Origin: Nonomuraea gerenzanensis
GTDB taxonomy: Bacteria; Actinomycetota; Actinomycetes; Streptosporangiales; Streptosporangiaceae
NCBI RefSeq assembly: GCF_020215645.1
Contig: NZ_CP084058.1
Location: 6,076,001-6,140,000, forward strand
Direction of reading: 5' to 3'
Length of the DNA stretch: 64,000 bases
The notes beneath the pieces are model-generated. The model did not search any database, was not told where the DNA came from, and saw only the letters and a program-made list of their open reading frames with translations. This document shows, piece after piece, positions 9,213 through 19,072 of this stretch (position 1 is the stretch's first letter; every line of letters starts with the position of its first letter). The position numbers and the translations under genes are program-made.

Positions 9213-9782
9213 ATGGCAAGCACCCCCAGCCTGAAGCGCACGCACAGAAGCGCCGCACTGGCCACGATCGCGCTGGCCGCCGTCGCGCTGACCGGCGCGG
9301 CCTGCGGAAACAGCCAGGAACCTGCCAGAACCGTGGCATCCATGGCCCCGCAGGCCGGGACGGCGTCCGCCGCCCCGCAGGGCGGTTCCAAGGCCGATCC
9401 GGTGGCCTTCGCCCGATGTGTCCGCGAGAACGGCGTGCCGGACTTCAAGGACCCGGAGCCCGGCGTCGGCATGGGAGACGGGATCGACCTCAACTCCCCG
9501 GTGTTCAAGCAGGCCGCCGAAGCGTGCAAGGAGTTCATGCCCGCCCCGCCCCCGCAGAACGACCCCGGCGCGACATGGTCCACGGCGGACAAGCTCAAGT
9601 ACGCCGCCTGCATGCGCGACAACGGCGTGCCGTCGTTCCCCGACCCTGACGCGAACGGCGGCTTCAAACTCGACGACGACCCGAACACGCCGCAGTTCAA
9701 GAAGGCCGAACAAGCCTGCGAGCACTACCAGCCGCAGAGCATCAGGAACCTGACCCCCGGCAAGACCGGCGGCGGCAATTGA
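9213..9782 (+). CDS. lipoprotein with duplicated Cys-Met/Val-Arg-x-Asn-Gly-Val-Pro motif
   Basis: Predicted surface lipoprotein of 189 residues. The start was chosen at the ATG preceded by GGAG with a short spacer; a slightly longer start lies 15 bases upstream. A hydrophobic signal ends in LTGAAC, with Cys31 as lipidation site. The mature protein contains two related segments: [16 protein letters not shown] around residue 70 and [16 protein letters not shown] around residue 133. Each is followed by a segment ending in an ExCxx(F/Y) element, so the protein is an internal duplication with two cysteines per half. Its stop overlaps the start of the adaptor gene (TTGA). Similar proteins accompany MacB-type pumps in actinomycetes; the function is unknown to me. 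Confidence 0.8.
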   Translation: MASTPSLKRTHRSAALATIALAAVALTGAACGNSQEPARTVASMAPQAGTASAAPQGGSKADPVAFARCVRENGVPDFKDPEPGVGMGDGIDLNSPVFKQAAEACKEFMPAPPPQNDPGATWSTADKLKYAACMRDNGVPSFPDPDANGGFKLDDDPNTPQFKKAEQACEHYQPQSIRNLTPGKTGGGN

Positions 9783-10851
9783 GCGCGCTGCGCTGGGCTA
9801 CCGCGCTGGTGGTGGCCGGCGCGGTGGTCGCCGGGGGAGTCTGGATGCTGCGCGACGGTCCGTCCGCCGCGCCCGCCGCGAGCAGCACCGCCCGGAGCAC
9901 CGCCAGGACCGGGCTGGCACAGGTGACCAAGGGCACGCTGTCGGCCCGTACCTTGCAGAACGGCACGCTCGGGTACGCGGGCGACTACCCGATCGTCAAT
10001 CAGGCCGCCGGTACGGTGACCGAACTGCCCGCGGTCGGTCAGGTGGTCAAGGCGGGCAAGGTGCTCTACCGGGTGGACGGCAAGTCCGTGGTGCTCCTGC
10101 ATGGCGCGGTTCCCGTCTACCGTTCGCTGTCGTGGGGGGCCGAGGGTGCCGACGTTCAGCAGCTCAACGCCGCGCTGGTGAGGCTCGGCCACGCCACCGA
10201 GGACGAACTCGACCCCGGATCCGACTACTTCGGCAGGGCCACCTACAACGCGCTCAGGGATCTGCAGGACAAGGCCGGGCTGGAAGAGTCGGGCAGCCTC
10301 GCGCTCGGCCAGGCGGTGTTCGTCCCAGCCAAGGCGATCCGGGTGCTGAAGGTGAACGCGGTCAGCGGCGCGCGGACGGCGGCCGGGACCGTGGTACTGC
10401 AGGTGTCATCCACCGCCCGGCAGGTCACCGTCGAGCTGAACGCCGGCCAGCAGAGCCAGGTCGCCGCCGGCGACAAGGTGGTCATCACGCTGCCGAACGG
10501 CACGACGGTGCCGGGCGTGGTCGCCGAGGTCGGCAAGGTCGCCACCACCTCCGACACCGGGGCCACCATCGAGGTGAAGATCCGGCCGACCAGCCCGAAG
10601 CGGACCGGCAGCCTGGACAAGGCGCCGGTCCAGGTCGCGATCGTCACCGGCACCGCCGAAAATGTGCTGTCGGTGCCGGTGAACGCGCTGCTCGCCCTGG
10701 CCGGCGGCGGTTATGCGGTCGAGGTCGTGGACGACGGTGGCGGGCATCGGCTGGTCGCTGTGACGACCGGGCTGTTCGACGACAGCGAGGGCAGGGTCGA
10801 GGTCACCGGCGACGGCGTGGCCGAAGGCCAGCGCATCGTGGTGCCGGCGTC

Positions 10852-10855
<4 letters not shown>
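9779..10855 (+). CDS. membrane-fusion (HlyD/MacA-like) adaptor with peptidoglycan-binding-like domain
   Basis: Membrane-anchored extracytoplasmic adaptor, 358 residues, for the MacB-type transporter encoded next. It begins with a TTG overlapping the lipoprotein stop. One N-terminal helix (about 5-24) anchors it. The biotinyl-lipoyl-like part contains [23 protein letters not shown] domain around 118-185 ([19 protein letters not shown], then [16 protein letters not shown]) matches the peptidoglycan-binding-1 fold. The C-terminal half has the beta-barrel and membrane-proximal features of adaptor proteins ([18 protein letters not shown]). The wall-binding insertion suits a Gram-positive envelope. 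The stop overlaps the ATPase gene (ATGA). Confidence 0.85.
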
Positions 10856-11531
<676 letters not shown>

Positions 11532-11535
<4 letters not shown>

Positions 11536-12707
11536 TGCATCCGGCCGACCTGGCACGGGTGGCCGGCCTCGGCCTGCGCACCCGCCGGACGCGAGCGGCC
11601 CTGTCCGCGCTCGGCATCGCCATCGGCGTCGCCGCGATGGTAGCCGTGCTGGGCTTGTCGGCCTCCTCCCAGGCCGGGCTGCTGGCCGAGATCGACAAGC
11701 TGGGCACCAACCTGCTCACCGTCACCCCCGGCCAGACCCTCGGCGGCGACAACGCGAAGCTGCCCGGCGACGCGCCGAAGATGATCGCCAGAATCGGCCC
11801 GGTCGAGAAGGTCGAACACACCGGCAGGACCAAGGCCAACGCCTTCCGCAACCCCTACATCCCCGCGTTCAACACCAACTCCCTCACCGTCAACGCGGCC
11901 AGCCTGGATCTGCCCGCCGCGGTACGCACCAGCCTGGCCCAAGGCGTCTACCTCAACGCCGCCACCGCCCGGCAACCGGTCGCCGTCCTCGGCGCCGACG
12001 CCGCCCGGCGCCTCGGCATCGCGAAGATCCACCAAGGGACGCGCATCTGGGTCGGCGGCCAGTGGTTCTACCTCGCCGGAATCCTCAACCCGGCGACGCT
12101 GACACCGGAGATCGACTCCGCGGTACTGGTCGGCTATCCGGCCGCCGAAAAATACCTGCGCTTCGACGGCCATCCGACCACGATCTACGTGCGGGCGTCC
12201 ACCGACCACGTGCCCAGTGTGCGGAAGGTACTGGCCGCCACCACCAACCCGCGCAATCCCGGCGAGGTCAACGTCAGCCAGCCCTCCGCCGCCCTGGTGG
12301 CCCGCGCGGCCGCCCAATCCGCGCTCAACGGCCTGTTCCTGGGCCTGGGCGCGGTCGCACTGCTCGTCGGCGGCATCGGCGTCGCCAACACCATGGTGAT
12401 CTCGGTCCTGGAACGCCGCTCCGAGATCGGCCTGCGCCGCTCCCTCGGAGCGACCAGAGCAGACATTCGCCTGCAGTTCCTGTCGGAGGCGATCCTGCTG
12501 GGCGCGCTCGGCGGCCTCGCCGGCGTGGCCCTCGGTGCCCTGGCCACCACCATCTACACCCACATCAACAACTGGGCCACCGTGATACCCCCGCTGGCCT
12601 GGGCCGGCGGGCTGGGCGCGGCCGTCGCCATCGGCGCCACCGCCGGGCTGCTGCCCGCCATCCGCGCGGCCCGCATGCAACCCACCGAGGCACTGCGAAC
12701 CGTCTGA
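11532..12707 (+). CDS. MacB/FtsX-type ABC transporter permease
   Basis: Permease of 391 residues with the MacB plan: one N-terminal helix (about 18-40, [20 protein letters not shown]), a large extracytoplasmic domain (about 45-250), then three C-terminal helices (starting near [20 protein letters not shown]). The conserved cytoplasmic loop [19 protein letters not shown] is intact, and the end [17 protein letters not shown] is typical. It is the last gene of the hydrolase-lipoprotein-adaptor-ATPase run and is followed by a strong hairpin. The sensor kinase pair lies divergently upstream. Confidence 0.94.
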
Positions 12708-12710
12708 CAT

Positions 12711-12745
12711 GCCCGGCGCGACGGGGCAAACCCGCCGCGCCGGGC
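12711..12745 (+). terminator. hairpin after the MacB-type operon
   Basis: A perfect 10-bp inverted repeat (GCCCGGCGCG / CGCGCCGGGC) separated by a 15-base loop begins three bases after the permease stop. No T-run follows, as is common for actinomycete hairpin terminators. Confidence 0.65.
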
Positions 12746-12792
12746 TTCAGGATGCCGGGCGGTCCGTTGATTGGATACTCCCGACACTCGGC

Positions 12793-12828
12793 CGCCCGCC
12801 ACGCCCGCCACGCCCGCCACGCCCGCCT
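12793..12828. repeat. 9-bp tandem repeat, four copies
   Basis: The unit CGCCCGCCA is repeated head to tail; the first three copies are exact and the fourth ends in T. It lies in non-coding DNA between the efflux operon terminator and the IS3-type scar, so it may be a slippage product with no function. Confidence 0.8.
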
Positions 12829-12923
12829 CCGCGCGAGCGCACCCCTGTGACCACCGCAGCACATGGGCACGAGAGGTGCCCCGTGTCCGCGTCGGCCACT
12901 CCCGTGAGATCAGAGGTAGGTAC

Positions 12924-13004
12924 GTGACGAGGCGTCGCAGGCAGTTCTCGCCGGAGTTCAAGGAAGAGAGTCGGTGCAATCAGCCCAAAAGTAGCGCTCA
13001 GTAA
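12924..13004 (+). pseudogene. 5' scar of an IS3-family transposase orfA
   Basis: From a GTG the frame reads TRRRRQFSPEFKEE, the characteristic N-terminus of IS3-type OrfA helix-turn-helix proteins. It then breaks into unrelated sequence and stops after 26 codons. Only about 45 bases of the element remain. The break lies close to the start of the decayed recombinase region, so this may mark one end of an old rearrangement. Confidence 0.6.
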
Positions 13005-13079
13005 CCATGCTCACGGGCTGTGTTCACGGAGTTCGCTAGCTCATGGCCATGTCGGCCTGCCTCACGGGCACCTGATGGA

Positions 13080-14013
13080 TCAGTGAGTACGGCGACGGGG
13101 TGCCAGGACCTCGGTGACCTTGGCGATCGCCTCGGCGCCGGGTTTGACGTAGCGCATGGCGGTGCGGGGGTTCGTGTGCCGGGTCTTGCCCATGACGAGC
13201 TGCAGCGGGACTTCGGCCTCGCCGAGGTGGGCGGCGGCACTGTGACGCAGCTGGTGCAGGTCGAGCCCGGCGTATTTCTCCAGCAGGACGCGGGCGCGGT
13301 CGTAGCCAGGCGGGCGTGGCCGGTGTGCGGGCAGATGTCGGCGGCGGCCGGGCGGCGGGCGGGGACGGGGCGGCGTTCGGACACGAACAACGGCCGTGGG
13401 TGCGCGTGCTGCCGTCCGGGAGGCGGATGAGTCTGGGCAGGAGGTGGGCGGTGCCGCTGTCCCAGTAGACCCACTCGGTCGAGCCGCCTTTGGAGCGGAC
13501 GGGAGCGCGCCGGTGCTCTAGGTCGAGGTCTTCGACGTTCGGTGCCAGAATCTCCGCTGCCCGGGCCGCCGTCTCGTACAGCATCCGGCACAGCCTCGCG
13601 GAGCGGGATGTCGCGGCGGGACAGCAGCCGGTGGATGGTGGTCTTGGCGACCGCGCGGGTCTCGTCGGGGCTCTCCTTGCGGCGTTCGGCGTCGGCCGGG
13701 ACCGATGGGGCGGCCCAGTGCTTCCTGGTGTGGCACCAGGTGAGCCAGGAGGTGATGGCGGCACGGTTGCGGTTCCAGGTCGCAGGCGCGCTCGCGCCCC
13801 ACAGCTCGGTGAGCGCGGTGCCGATCTCGGCGTCGGTGACGCCGGCGAGCGGACGGTCTCGGCCGAGAGGGCGGTGACGCGGTCGATGGCCGAGGCGTAG
13901 GCGCGGTGGGTGTTGGGGTTGGCGGTGGGCGGGGTGGCGAGGAAGGCGTCGGCGGCCGCGGCGAGCGTGATGTGCCCGCCGCGCAGAGCGGAGATCTTCG
14001 GCGCGGCGCTCAT
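13080..14013 (-). pseudogene. decayed tyrosine recombinase (phage-integrase family)
   Basis: Translation from the ATG gives an N-terminal core-binding-like stretch (ANPNTHRAYASAIDRVTAL). After frameshifts it continues with ITSWLTWCHTRKHWAAPSVP, then RMLYETAARAAEILAPNVED (the box I region with an arginine). Another shift leads to the C-terminal segment with LHQLRHSAAAHLGE (the HxxR box) and KTRHTNPRTAMRYV (C-terminal catalytic Tyr in RYV). At least three frame changes are needed, so it is inactive although the catalytic landmarks remain visible. No tRNA or clear attachment-site repeat was found beside it. Confidence 0.75.
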
Positions 14014-14128
14014 GCCGCCCGCCGTGCTGCGGTCGTTGCGCCGGACTGGGCGATGTACCGGATGACGTGCTGGAGTCGCGCCCCGTCCCGGCGAGGGGTT
14101 GTCCTGGTCGCGGCGCCGCTGCGATCGC

Positions 14129-14413
14129 TCATGTACGGGATGATGGATGATTATCACGTACACCTCTCAACCTGAGCCCCAATACTTCCTGCGGCACGAA
14201 GCAACGGGCCTCTGGACCGTTCAACACCAATGCGGTCAGGCGGGGTGTGGAGGCGATGGTGGCCAGCCCGATCTCGATGGTGAGGTGCAGGCGCAGGCGT
14301 TCGCCCACCCGGGTGGTCTCGAGGAGACGGGCCGGTGCTCTCTGCAGGGCGGTCAGGTGAAGGCTCGCGCCGTGCTGTTGGGCGAAGTCGTCATGGTCGG
14401 CAGCCGCAGCCAT
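14129..14413 (-). pseudogene. possible STAS-like (anti-sigma antagonist type) fragment
   Basis: An open frame of 94 codons contains DFAQQHGASLHLTALQRAPA followed by RLLETTRVGERLRLH, which resembles the C-terminal half of STAS-domain proteins (a beta strand, then a helix ending in a TGLxxxL-like segment). The first half of the domain is absent, and the end of the frame is unrelated. It overlaps the 3' end of the LacI relic. The assignment rests on a weak resemblance. Confidence 0.3.
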
Positions 14414-14860
14414 GCCGCACAGTGAGAGTGAGTGGGTGTTGCCGGACGACTGCGGCCACGCCGGAGGGATCGAGCGCGGCGTTCACGGCGCTGGCGCCGA
14501 GGGTGTCGAACGGGGTGGTCACGGCGGTCAGGGCCGGGTTGAGATGAGGCCCGGTCTCTGTTCCGTCGATGCTGAACAGGGCGAGGTCATCGCCGATGCG
14601 GCGGCCGGCCTCGGTGGCGGCGCGCAGCGCTCCCAGGGCGTGCTCGTCCGTCGTGGCGCAGATGGCGGTGAGCTGCGGGTCGGTGGCCAGCAGCGTCCAG
14701 GCCGCCCGATAGGCGTCGTCGCGCAGTTCGGGAACGGGCAGGTGAGTACCTACCATGACGGAACGGGCCGGCGTGCTCCGGTCAACGCCTCGGTGGCGCC
14801 GCGCGTGCGCAGGCTGACCGGCTCGGTGCCGGTGTCGCCGCCGAGCACTGCGATGTGGTG
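14391..14860 (-). pseudogene. LacI-family regulator relic (effector-binding domain only)
   Basis: The C-terminal part of a LacI/GalR-type sugar-binding domain is readable: TDPQLTAICATTDEHALGAL, then GDDLALFSIDGTETG and NPALTAVTTPFDTLG. Upstream, in another frame, HHIAVLGGDTGTEPVSLRTR matches the preceding part of the same domain, so a frameshift lies near 14755. The helix-turn-helix and the first half of the core are missing, replaced by the head of an oppositely oriented membrane-protein fragment. Confidence 0.65.
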
Positions 14861-15233
14861 GTGGCCGTGGTGGGATCTGCCCGGCCGAGCCGCCGCCACC
14901 GCGGTGCTCGTGGTGACGCTCACCACCGCGGCCGGCGCCCTCGGCCCTCAGGCGACGGGTGTGCTGGCGCCGTTCCCCATCGCGACAAGTGTGCTGACCG
15001 CGTTCGTGCTGGCGCAGCGAGGCCCTGCCGCCGCGGTGCAGGTGCTGCGTGGAATCCCGCAAGGGCTGATCGGCTTCGCCGTGTTCTGCGTCCTGGCTGC
15101 GTTGCTGATCGAGCCCTGGGGGGTGGGTGCCGGCTTCGCCCTCGCTACCGTCGGCACCCTCACCGTTCAGCTGACGTGGCAGCGTCTGGCGGGTCGGTAC
15201 GGCTTGACCGCACGCGACCGGTCCAGGTCGTAG
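14861..15233 (+). pseudogene. C-terminal fragment of a polytopic membrane protein
   Basis: From about 14861 the plus strand encodes roughly 120 residues with four hydrophobic helices (AAATAVLVVTLTTAAGALG, PFPIATSVLTAFVLAQ, GLIGFAVFCVLAALLI and AGFALATVGTLTVQL) and a short basic tail. The frame extends upstream only as an antisense shadow of the LacI relic, so the true N-terminus is lost. Codon use and helix spacing look like a genuine membrane protein. I do not recognise a named family. Confidence 0.5.
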
Positions 15234-15437
15234 ACGGCGCTTCCGTCGTATCCGTTGTCGATCTTGCCAGGCGTAGCAGTTCATCGACGACCACCACGGC
15301 CGCCTTCGTGGTGTGCGCCATGGCCCTGGTGGCCGCGCCCATCGTTGGGCTCCCGTGGCAATCAAGTGTCGTCCGACATGACTACGCCGCGTAGCGTCGA
15401 GCGATGGGCCGCGTCATTCTGCGTCGTGGCTGTTCCC

Positions 15438-16409
15438 CTACGGCCGGTCCCCCGGCCTATCGACAACCCGGCTCTCCATGTTCGCGGTCCACACCGTCGG
15501 CGTGCCTGCCCTGACCGTCATCTTGCTGATTGGGAACGTGCGATCGGCGACCGTCTCGCCGTACGTGCCCAAGAACCGGTAGTCCTGCGCGCTCACAATG
15601 ATCTCGGAGCGCTCCCAGGCTCCCGTGTAGCCGAACGCGACCCCGTGACGGCCTGCCGCGTCGATCGCGTCCTGCTTGACCGAAACCCCCTGGATCATGG
15701 GCAGCGCGCGGAACAACGCGGCCCGCACGTCGGCGACCAACGGCTGCTCGCCCAGCAACTGGGAGATCGTCCGGAAGATCCGCTCCTGCCTGGTCGCGTC
15801 GGCGTCGTCGAACTCTGTCACGGGGGTCGCATCGACGCTCGCCCCGATCCTGGCGATCATTTCCTCGGGGGTGACCGGCGCCCTGGCCAGGTCCGCGCCC
15901 GTGACGCCGGGGCCGTACTCCTCCGTGACGAGCTTGCCCCGCCCGTTGTCCAACGCGATCTGCTTGCCGTCCAAGCTGTGCCACGTCTCAAGAGTCATGC
16001 GCTTGTCGCGATCCACCTCGGGCTCCGGCTCCTTGCGGAGCGGAGCGATCGTCTGCTTCACGTACAGCCAGCGGCCCGGCGACGGCGTGATCTCGTACGG
16101 GTCGGTCTCGGCGCTCCTGGCCGCCTTGTCGCCGAGATCCCGAACGCTGGCGACCGGGGTGGTGGCAGGTTGTTCATCGCCACTCACCGCGAGGACGCCC
16201 GCGCCGACGGCCAGCGCGACCGACGCAGCCAGCGCCAGCCGCCAGGCCAGGCGCGGCCTGCGCCGCCTCGGCGGGGTCATCAGCGGGGGCATCGGCGACA
16301 TGGGGACCGGCTCACGGATGGCCTGCAGCAACCGGGTGCGCGCCGCCTCCTTCGCCTCACCGGTGATCGCCGGGGTGGCCTCGAGGAACCGTCCGAACTC
16401 ATCCATCAT
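15438..16409 (-). CDS. CU044_5270-type membrane protein (sigma-factor partner)
   Basis: Single-pass membrane protein of 323 residues. The cytoplasmic N-terminus (about 1-55) opens with FGRFLEATPAITGEAKEAAR, followed by a basic patch PRRRRPRLAW and one helix (about 55-75, LALAASVALAVGAGVLAV). The extracytoplasmic part contains GRWLYVKQTIAP and other features of the CU044_5270 family, which is commonly encoded just after an ECF sigma factor. The start ATG overlaps the sigma-factor stop (ATGA). By position it may act as an anti-sigma-like or sensing partner. The family is recalled, not searched. Confidence 0.75.
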   Translation of the reverse strand: MMDEFGRFLEATPAITGEAKEAARTRLLQAIREPVPMSPMPPLMTPPRRRRPRLAWRLALAASVALAVGAGVLAVSGDEQPATTPVASVRDLGDKAARSAETDPYEITPSPGRWLYVKQTIAPLRKEPEPEVDRDKRMTLETWHSLDGKQIALDNGRGKLVTEEYGPGVTGADLARAPVTPEEMIARIGASVDATPVTEFDDADATRQERIFRTISQLLGEQPLVADVRAALFRALPMIQGVSVKQDAIDAAGRHGVAFGYTGAWERSEIIVSAQDYRFLGTYGETVADRTFPISKMTVRAGTPTVWTANMESRVVDRPGDRP

Positions 16410-16996
16410 GCATCCTCTCTCGTGTGAAGGCCGGTGCCGAGGGTGGTCCGCGCTTGTTTGCGGGCCCGGTGCAGGCGCGAGCGCACGGTCCCGATCGGGA
16501 TGTCGAGCGCCTGCGCCACCTCGTCGTAGGCCAGCTCTCCCAACGCCACCAGCAGCAGCACGTCGCGATCACCGCTGGCCAGGCCCGTCAGGGCCCCCGC
16601 TAGCCGGCGGTCTTCGGCCTGCGCGGCCACGCGCTCGATCACCGCGTCGGCCATCGACTCAGGCGGCGGCTCCACGCCGGTGCGCGCCAGCGCCCGCAGG
16701 AACCGCTCCTCGTCGCGTCGCTGCCTGGCGATGAGGTTGGTCGCGATGCCGTACAGCCACGGCCTGGCCAGGGGCTGCGCGTGATCGTAGGAGGCGCGGG
16801 AGCGGAAGGCGGTCAAGAACGTCTCCGCCACAATGTCGTCGGCGGCCTGCACGCCCAACCGCCGCGCGACATAGCGGTGGATCTGCTCGACATACCGGTC
16901 GAACACGCCGGCGAACTGCTCCGGGTCGTCGATTGACCGGCGGATGAGCTCGGCGTCGTCCGCCTCGACCATCTCCTCCGGTGGGGTTCGTGTCAT
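16406..16996 (-). CDS. ECF-family RNA polymerase sigma factor
   Basis: Sigma-70 family extracytoplasmic-function factor, 196 residues. Region 2 (about 25-95) includes FDRYVEQIHRYVARRLG, DDIVAETFLTAF and the -10-contacting end RPWLYGIATNLIARQRR. Region 4 (about 130-185) includes ALTGLASGDRDVLLLVALGE, then LAYDEVAQALDIPIGTVRSR LHRARK, a helix-turn-helix for the -35 element. It is coupled to the membrane protein downstream. The only divergent neighbour is a broken protease gene, so an original regulon member may have been lost. Confidence 0.93.
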   Translation of the reverse strand: MTRTPPEEMVEADDAELIRRSIDDPEQFAGVFDRYVEQIHRYVARRLGVQAADDIVAETFLTAFRSRASYDHAQPLARPWLYGIATNLIARQRRDEERFLRALARTGVEPPPESMADAVIERVAAQAEDRRLAGALTGLASGDRDVLLLVALGELAYDEVAQALDIPIGTVRSRLHRARKQARTTLGTGLHTREDA

Positions 16997-17118
16997 GCCT
17001 GCTGTTTCCCGATGGGACGAATCGAGTTCTCGACAGCCATGCGCCCGGTGCGGGAACCCGTCCAGGACCTGCTGGCAACAACAGACCAGCCGATCTTCCC
17101 GTGCCCGAGAGGCCCACG

Positions 17119-18278
17119 ATGACCTTACGCAACGCGCTCATGGCCGCCCTGCTGGCGGGAGCGGCCACTACCATCCCCACGCCCTCATCGGCCGCGCCCG
17201 TCGGCCCCGGCACGTCGAGCAGTGTGACATGGATCACCGGCGACCGGGTGATGGTCGCCGGCAACGGTTTCCGCGTCGTCCCCGGCCCTGGCCGCTGGCC
17301 TGGCGCTATGACGATGCCCGCAGATTTGACATCCCTCTGATCGCCCAGTCGGCGCAGACTCCCGCGGCCGCCCGCCAGGCCCGGCGGCTTGCCGGCGCCG
17401 GCATGACCACGCTGCGTGTGCCGAAGGAAGCGCGGGCCAGACGTGGAAGGACCTGACCAGGGGCCCCCGCGCCCTCGGCACCGGGAACACGAAATTCTGG
17501 CTGGACGGCCGCCGCTCTTCGACCTCGATCAGAGCGTCAAGCAGATCGGAGCGACCACGGCCTGGGAGGTCGGCCTGACCGGCAAGGGCGTCACCGTGGC
17601 CGTACTCGACTCCGGCTACGACCCCGACCATCCAGATCTGAAGGGGACAGTGGCCTACGAACGCAACTTCAGCGAGGACCCTGACCTCCGCGACACCCTC
17701 GGCCATGGCACCCACGTCGCCTCGACCGTCGCCGGAGCCGGAGAGAAATACCGGGGTGTCGCGCCCGACGCCAAGCTGGCCATCGGCAAGGTCGGCGGTG
17801 CCAACGGTATCGCCGACCCTGCCGTCCTGGCGGGCATGGAACGGGCGCCCTCGAAGTCAAGGTCGAGATCGTCAACATGAGTCTCGGCGGGCCCGGCACG
17901 CTGGAGCTCGACCCCCTGGAAGAGGCGGTGAATTCCCTGTCGGAGCGGACGGGCACGCTGTTCGTCATCTCCGCCGTCAACAGTGGCCGGCCCGGCACAA
18001 TATCGAGCCCCGGCAGCGCCGACGCCGCTCTCACCGTCGGCGCGGTCGACAGGTCGGACCGGATCGCCGACTTCTCCAGCTGGGGACCGCGGCAGGGTGA
18101 TCATGCGATCAAGCCGGACATCACCGCGCCGGGCGTGGACATCGTCGCCGCGGCACCCGGTGGCGGCTACCAGACGCTCAGCGGTACCTCGATGGCCGCG
18201 CCCCATGTGACGATATCCGCCGCGATCCTGGCCCAGAAGCACCCCGAAACGGTTGGACAGCACCGTCCAACCAGTTAA
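17119..18278 (+). pseudogene. broken secreted subtilisin-like (S8) peptidase
   Basis: A signal-peptide start (MTLRNALMAALLAGAATTI, then PSSAAP) is followed by the propeptide-like VTWITGDRVMVAGNGFRVVP. Sequence then jumps to WRYDDARRFDIPLIAQS in another frame, and further to KQIGATTAWEVGLTGKG. The catalytic core is split by a frameshift near 17850, yet all three triad motifs remain: Asp in TVAVLDSGYDPDHPDL, His in GHGTHVAST and Ser in GTSMAAPH. It ends soon after the serine, whereas relatives of this type usually continue for several hundred residues. Frameshifts near 17300-17540, an internal loss and 3' truncation make it a pseudogene. Confidence 0.85.
18251..18272. terminator. 8-bp hairpin at the broken end of the protease
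   Basis: GGTTGGAC and GTCCAACC form a perfect stem around a 6-base loop. It lies inside the last codons of the protease relic and just before the 3' end of the opposing gene, so it could serve as a bidirectional terminator between the converging genes. No T-run is seen. Confidence 0.45.
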
Positions 18279-18871
18279 GGAGTGTCGTCAGGGGAGTCAT
18301 CAGCCAGTGAGCGCGCCCGCCCTGCCGTCGGAGGCTGAGCCGGAAGGACGTCACGCTGGAAGATGTCCGGCGGCTCGGTCATGATCCACGCAGGAACAGG
18401 CGGCACCGCGGGGCCCTCAGGGCGCCGCTGAGCGCCGATCTCCGCGCCGGGGTCGGCGGCCTCGTCGATCTCCCACGGCTGGGGCCACTGGCCGGAGGGT
18501 GGCGGCGGACCTGCGATGCCGAGATCGCGGCGGGCGCCGGCGTAGAAGGCGTCGCGGGCGCGGCTCACCGCGCTCTCCCACTCGGCGGCCCGGTTGGTCT
18601 CGGCCTCGTCGAGCTGGGCCAGCCCCTCCTCGATGTCCATCGGGTTGCCGGTGCGGGGTAAGCCGCGGGCGGCGCCGATGCGCTGGGCGAGGTGGATCTG
18701 GATCTTCAGGAGGTGGGCGTAGCGGGCGTAGCTGTGGAAGCGCTCGCTGTCCCATCGCTCGGTTCTCGCGCGGCGCCAGCGGCCGCGTTCGGTGAGGCTG
18801 GAGGCGGCGTAGGAGCCGACCGCGCCGACGACGACGCCTAGGAGAGCGGGTAGCTGGTCGACGAAGGGCAT
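18275..18871 (-). CDS. uncharacterised protein with N-terminal membrane helix and basic coiled segment
   Basis: Protein of 198 residues starting at an ATG preceded by AGGAGAAACG. One hydrophobic helix (about 7-25, LPALLGVVVGAVGSYAASS) is followed by a highly basic amphipathic stretch (RGRWRRARTERWDSERFHSY), a helical region to about residue 115, and a long Pro/acidic disordered tail. It has the same plan as the protein at 62317-62889 in this window: N-terminal helix, then W..R...RW...R...SY. The domain is widespread in actinomycetes but has no function I can name. It converges on the protease relic. Confidence 0.6.
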   Translation of the reverse strand: MPFVDQLPALLGVVVGAVGSYAASSLTERGRWRRARTERWDSERFHSYARYAHLLKIQIHLAQRIGAARGLPRTGNPMDIEEGLAQLDEAETNRAAEWESAVSRARDAFYAGARRDLGIAGPPPPSGQWPQPWEIDEAADPGAEIGAQRRPEGPAVPPVPAWIMTEPPDIFQRDVLPAQPPTAGRARSLADDSPDDTP

Positions 18872-19032
18872 CGTTTCTCCTGTGATCAGGCAAGTTGTCT
18901 GTTGACGCGGCCCGTGGGGACTGCCGGCCTGAACCGGGACTGGACCACGTACGCCACAACAACATCAACGCCGGACGGGCAGGCCAGGTTTCTTACCGGC
19001 GCCGTCGCGCTCGCCTTCCAGGGGCAGGACTG

Positions 19033-19063
19033 AGGGGCGCGAGCACCTGGTGCTCCCGCCCCT
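19033..19063 (-). terminator. long hairpin downstream of the secreted-protein gene
   Basis: AGGGGCGCGAGCACC and GGTGCTCCCGCCCCT pair over 15 bp with one central mismatch and almost no loop. The hairpin starts about 10 bases beyond the stop of the minus-strand gene, a good position for a terminator. Confidence 0.65.
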
Positions 19064-19072
19064 CGATACCGT

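Noticed and set aside
12708..14180. Search for a CRISPR array or tRNA attachment site near the recombinase relic
   Set aside because: Only a 9-bp tandem repeat was found; no spaced direct repeats and no tRNA-like fold.
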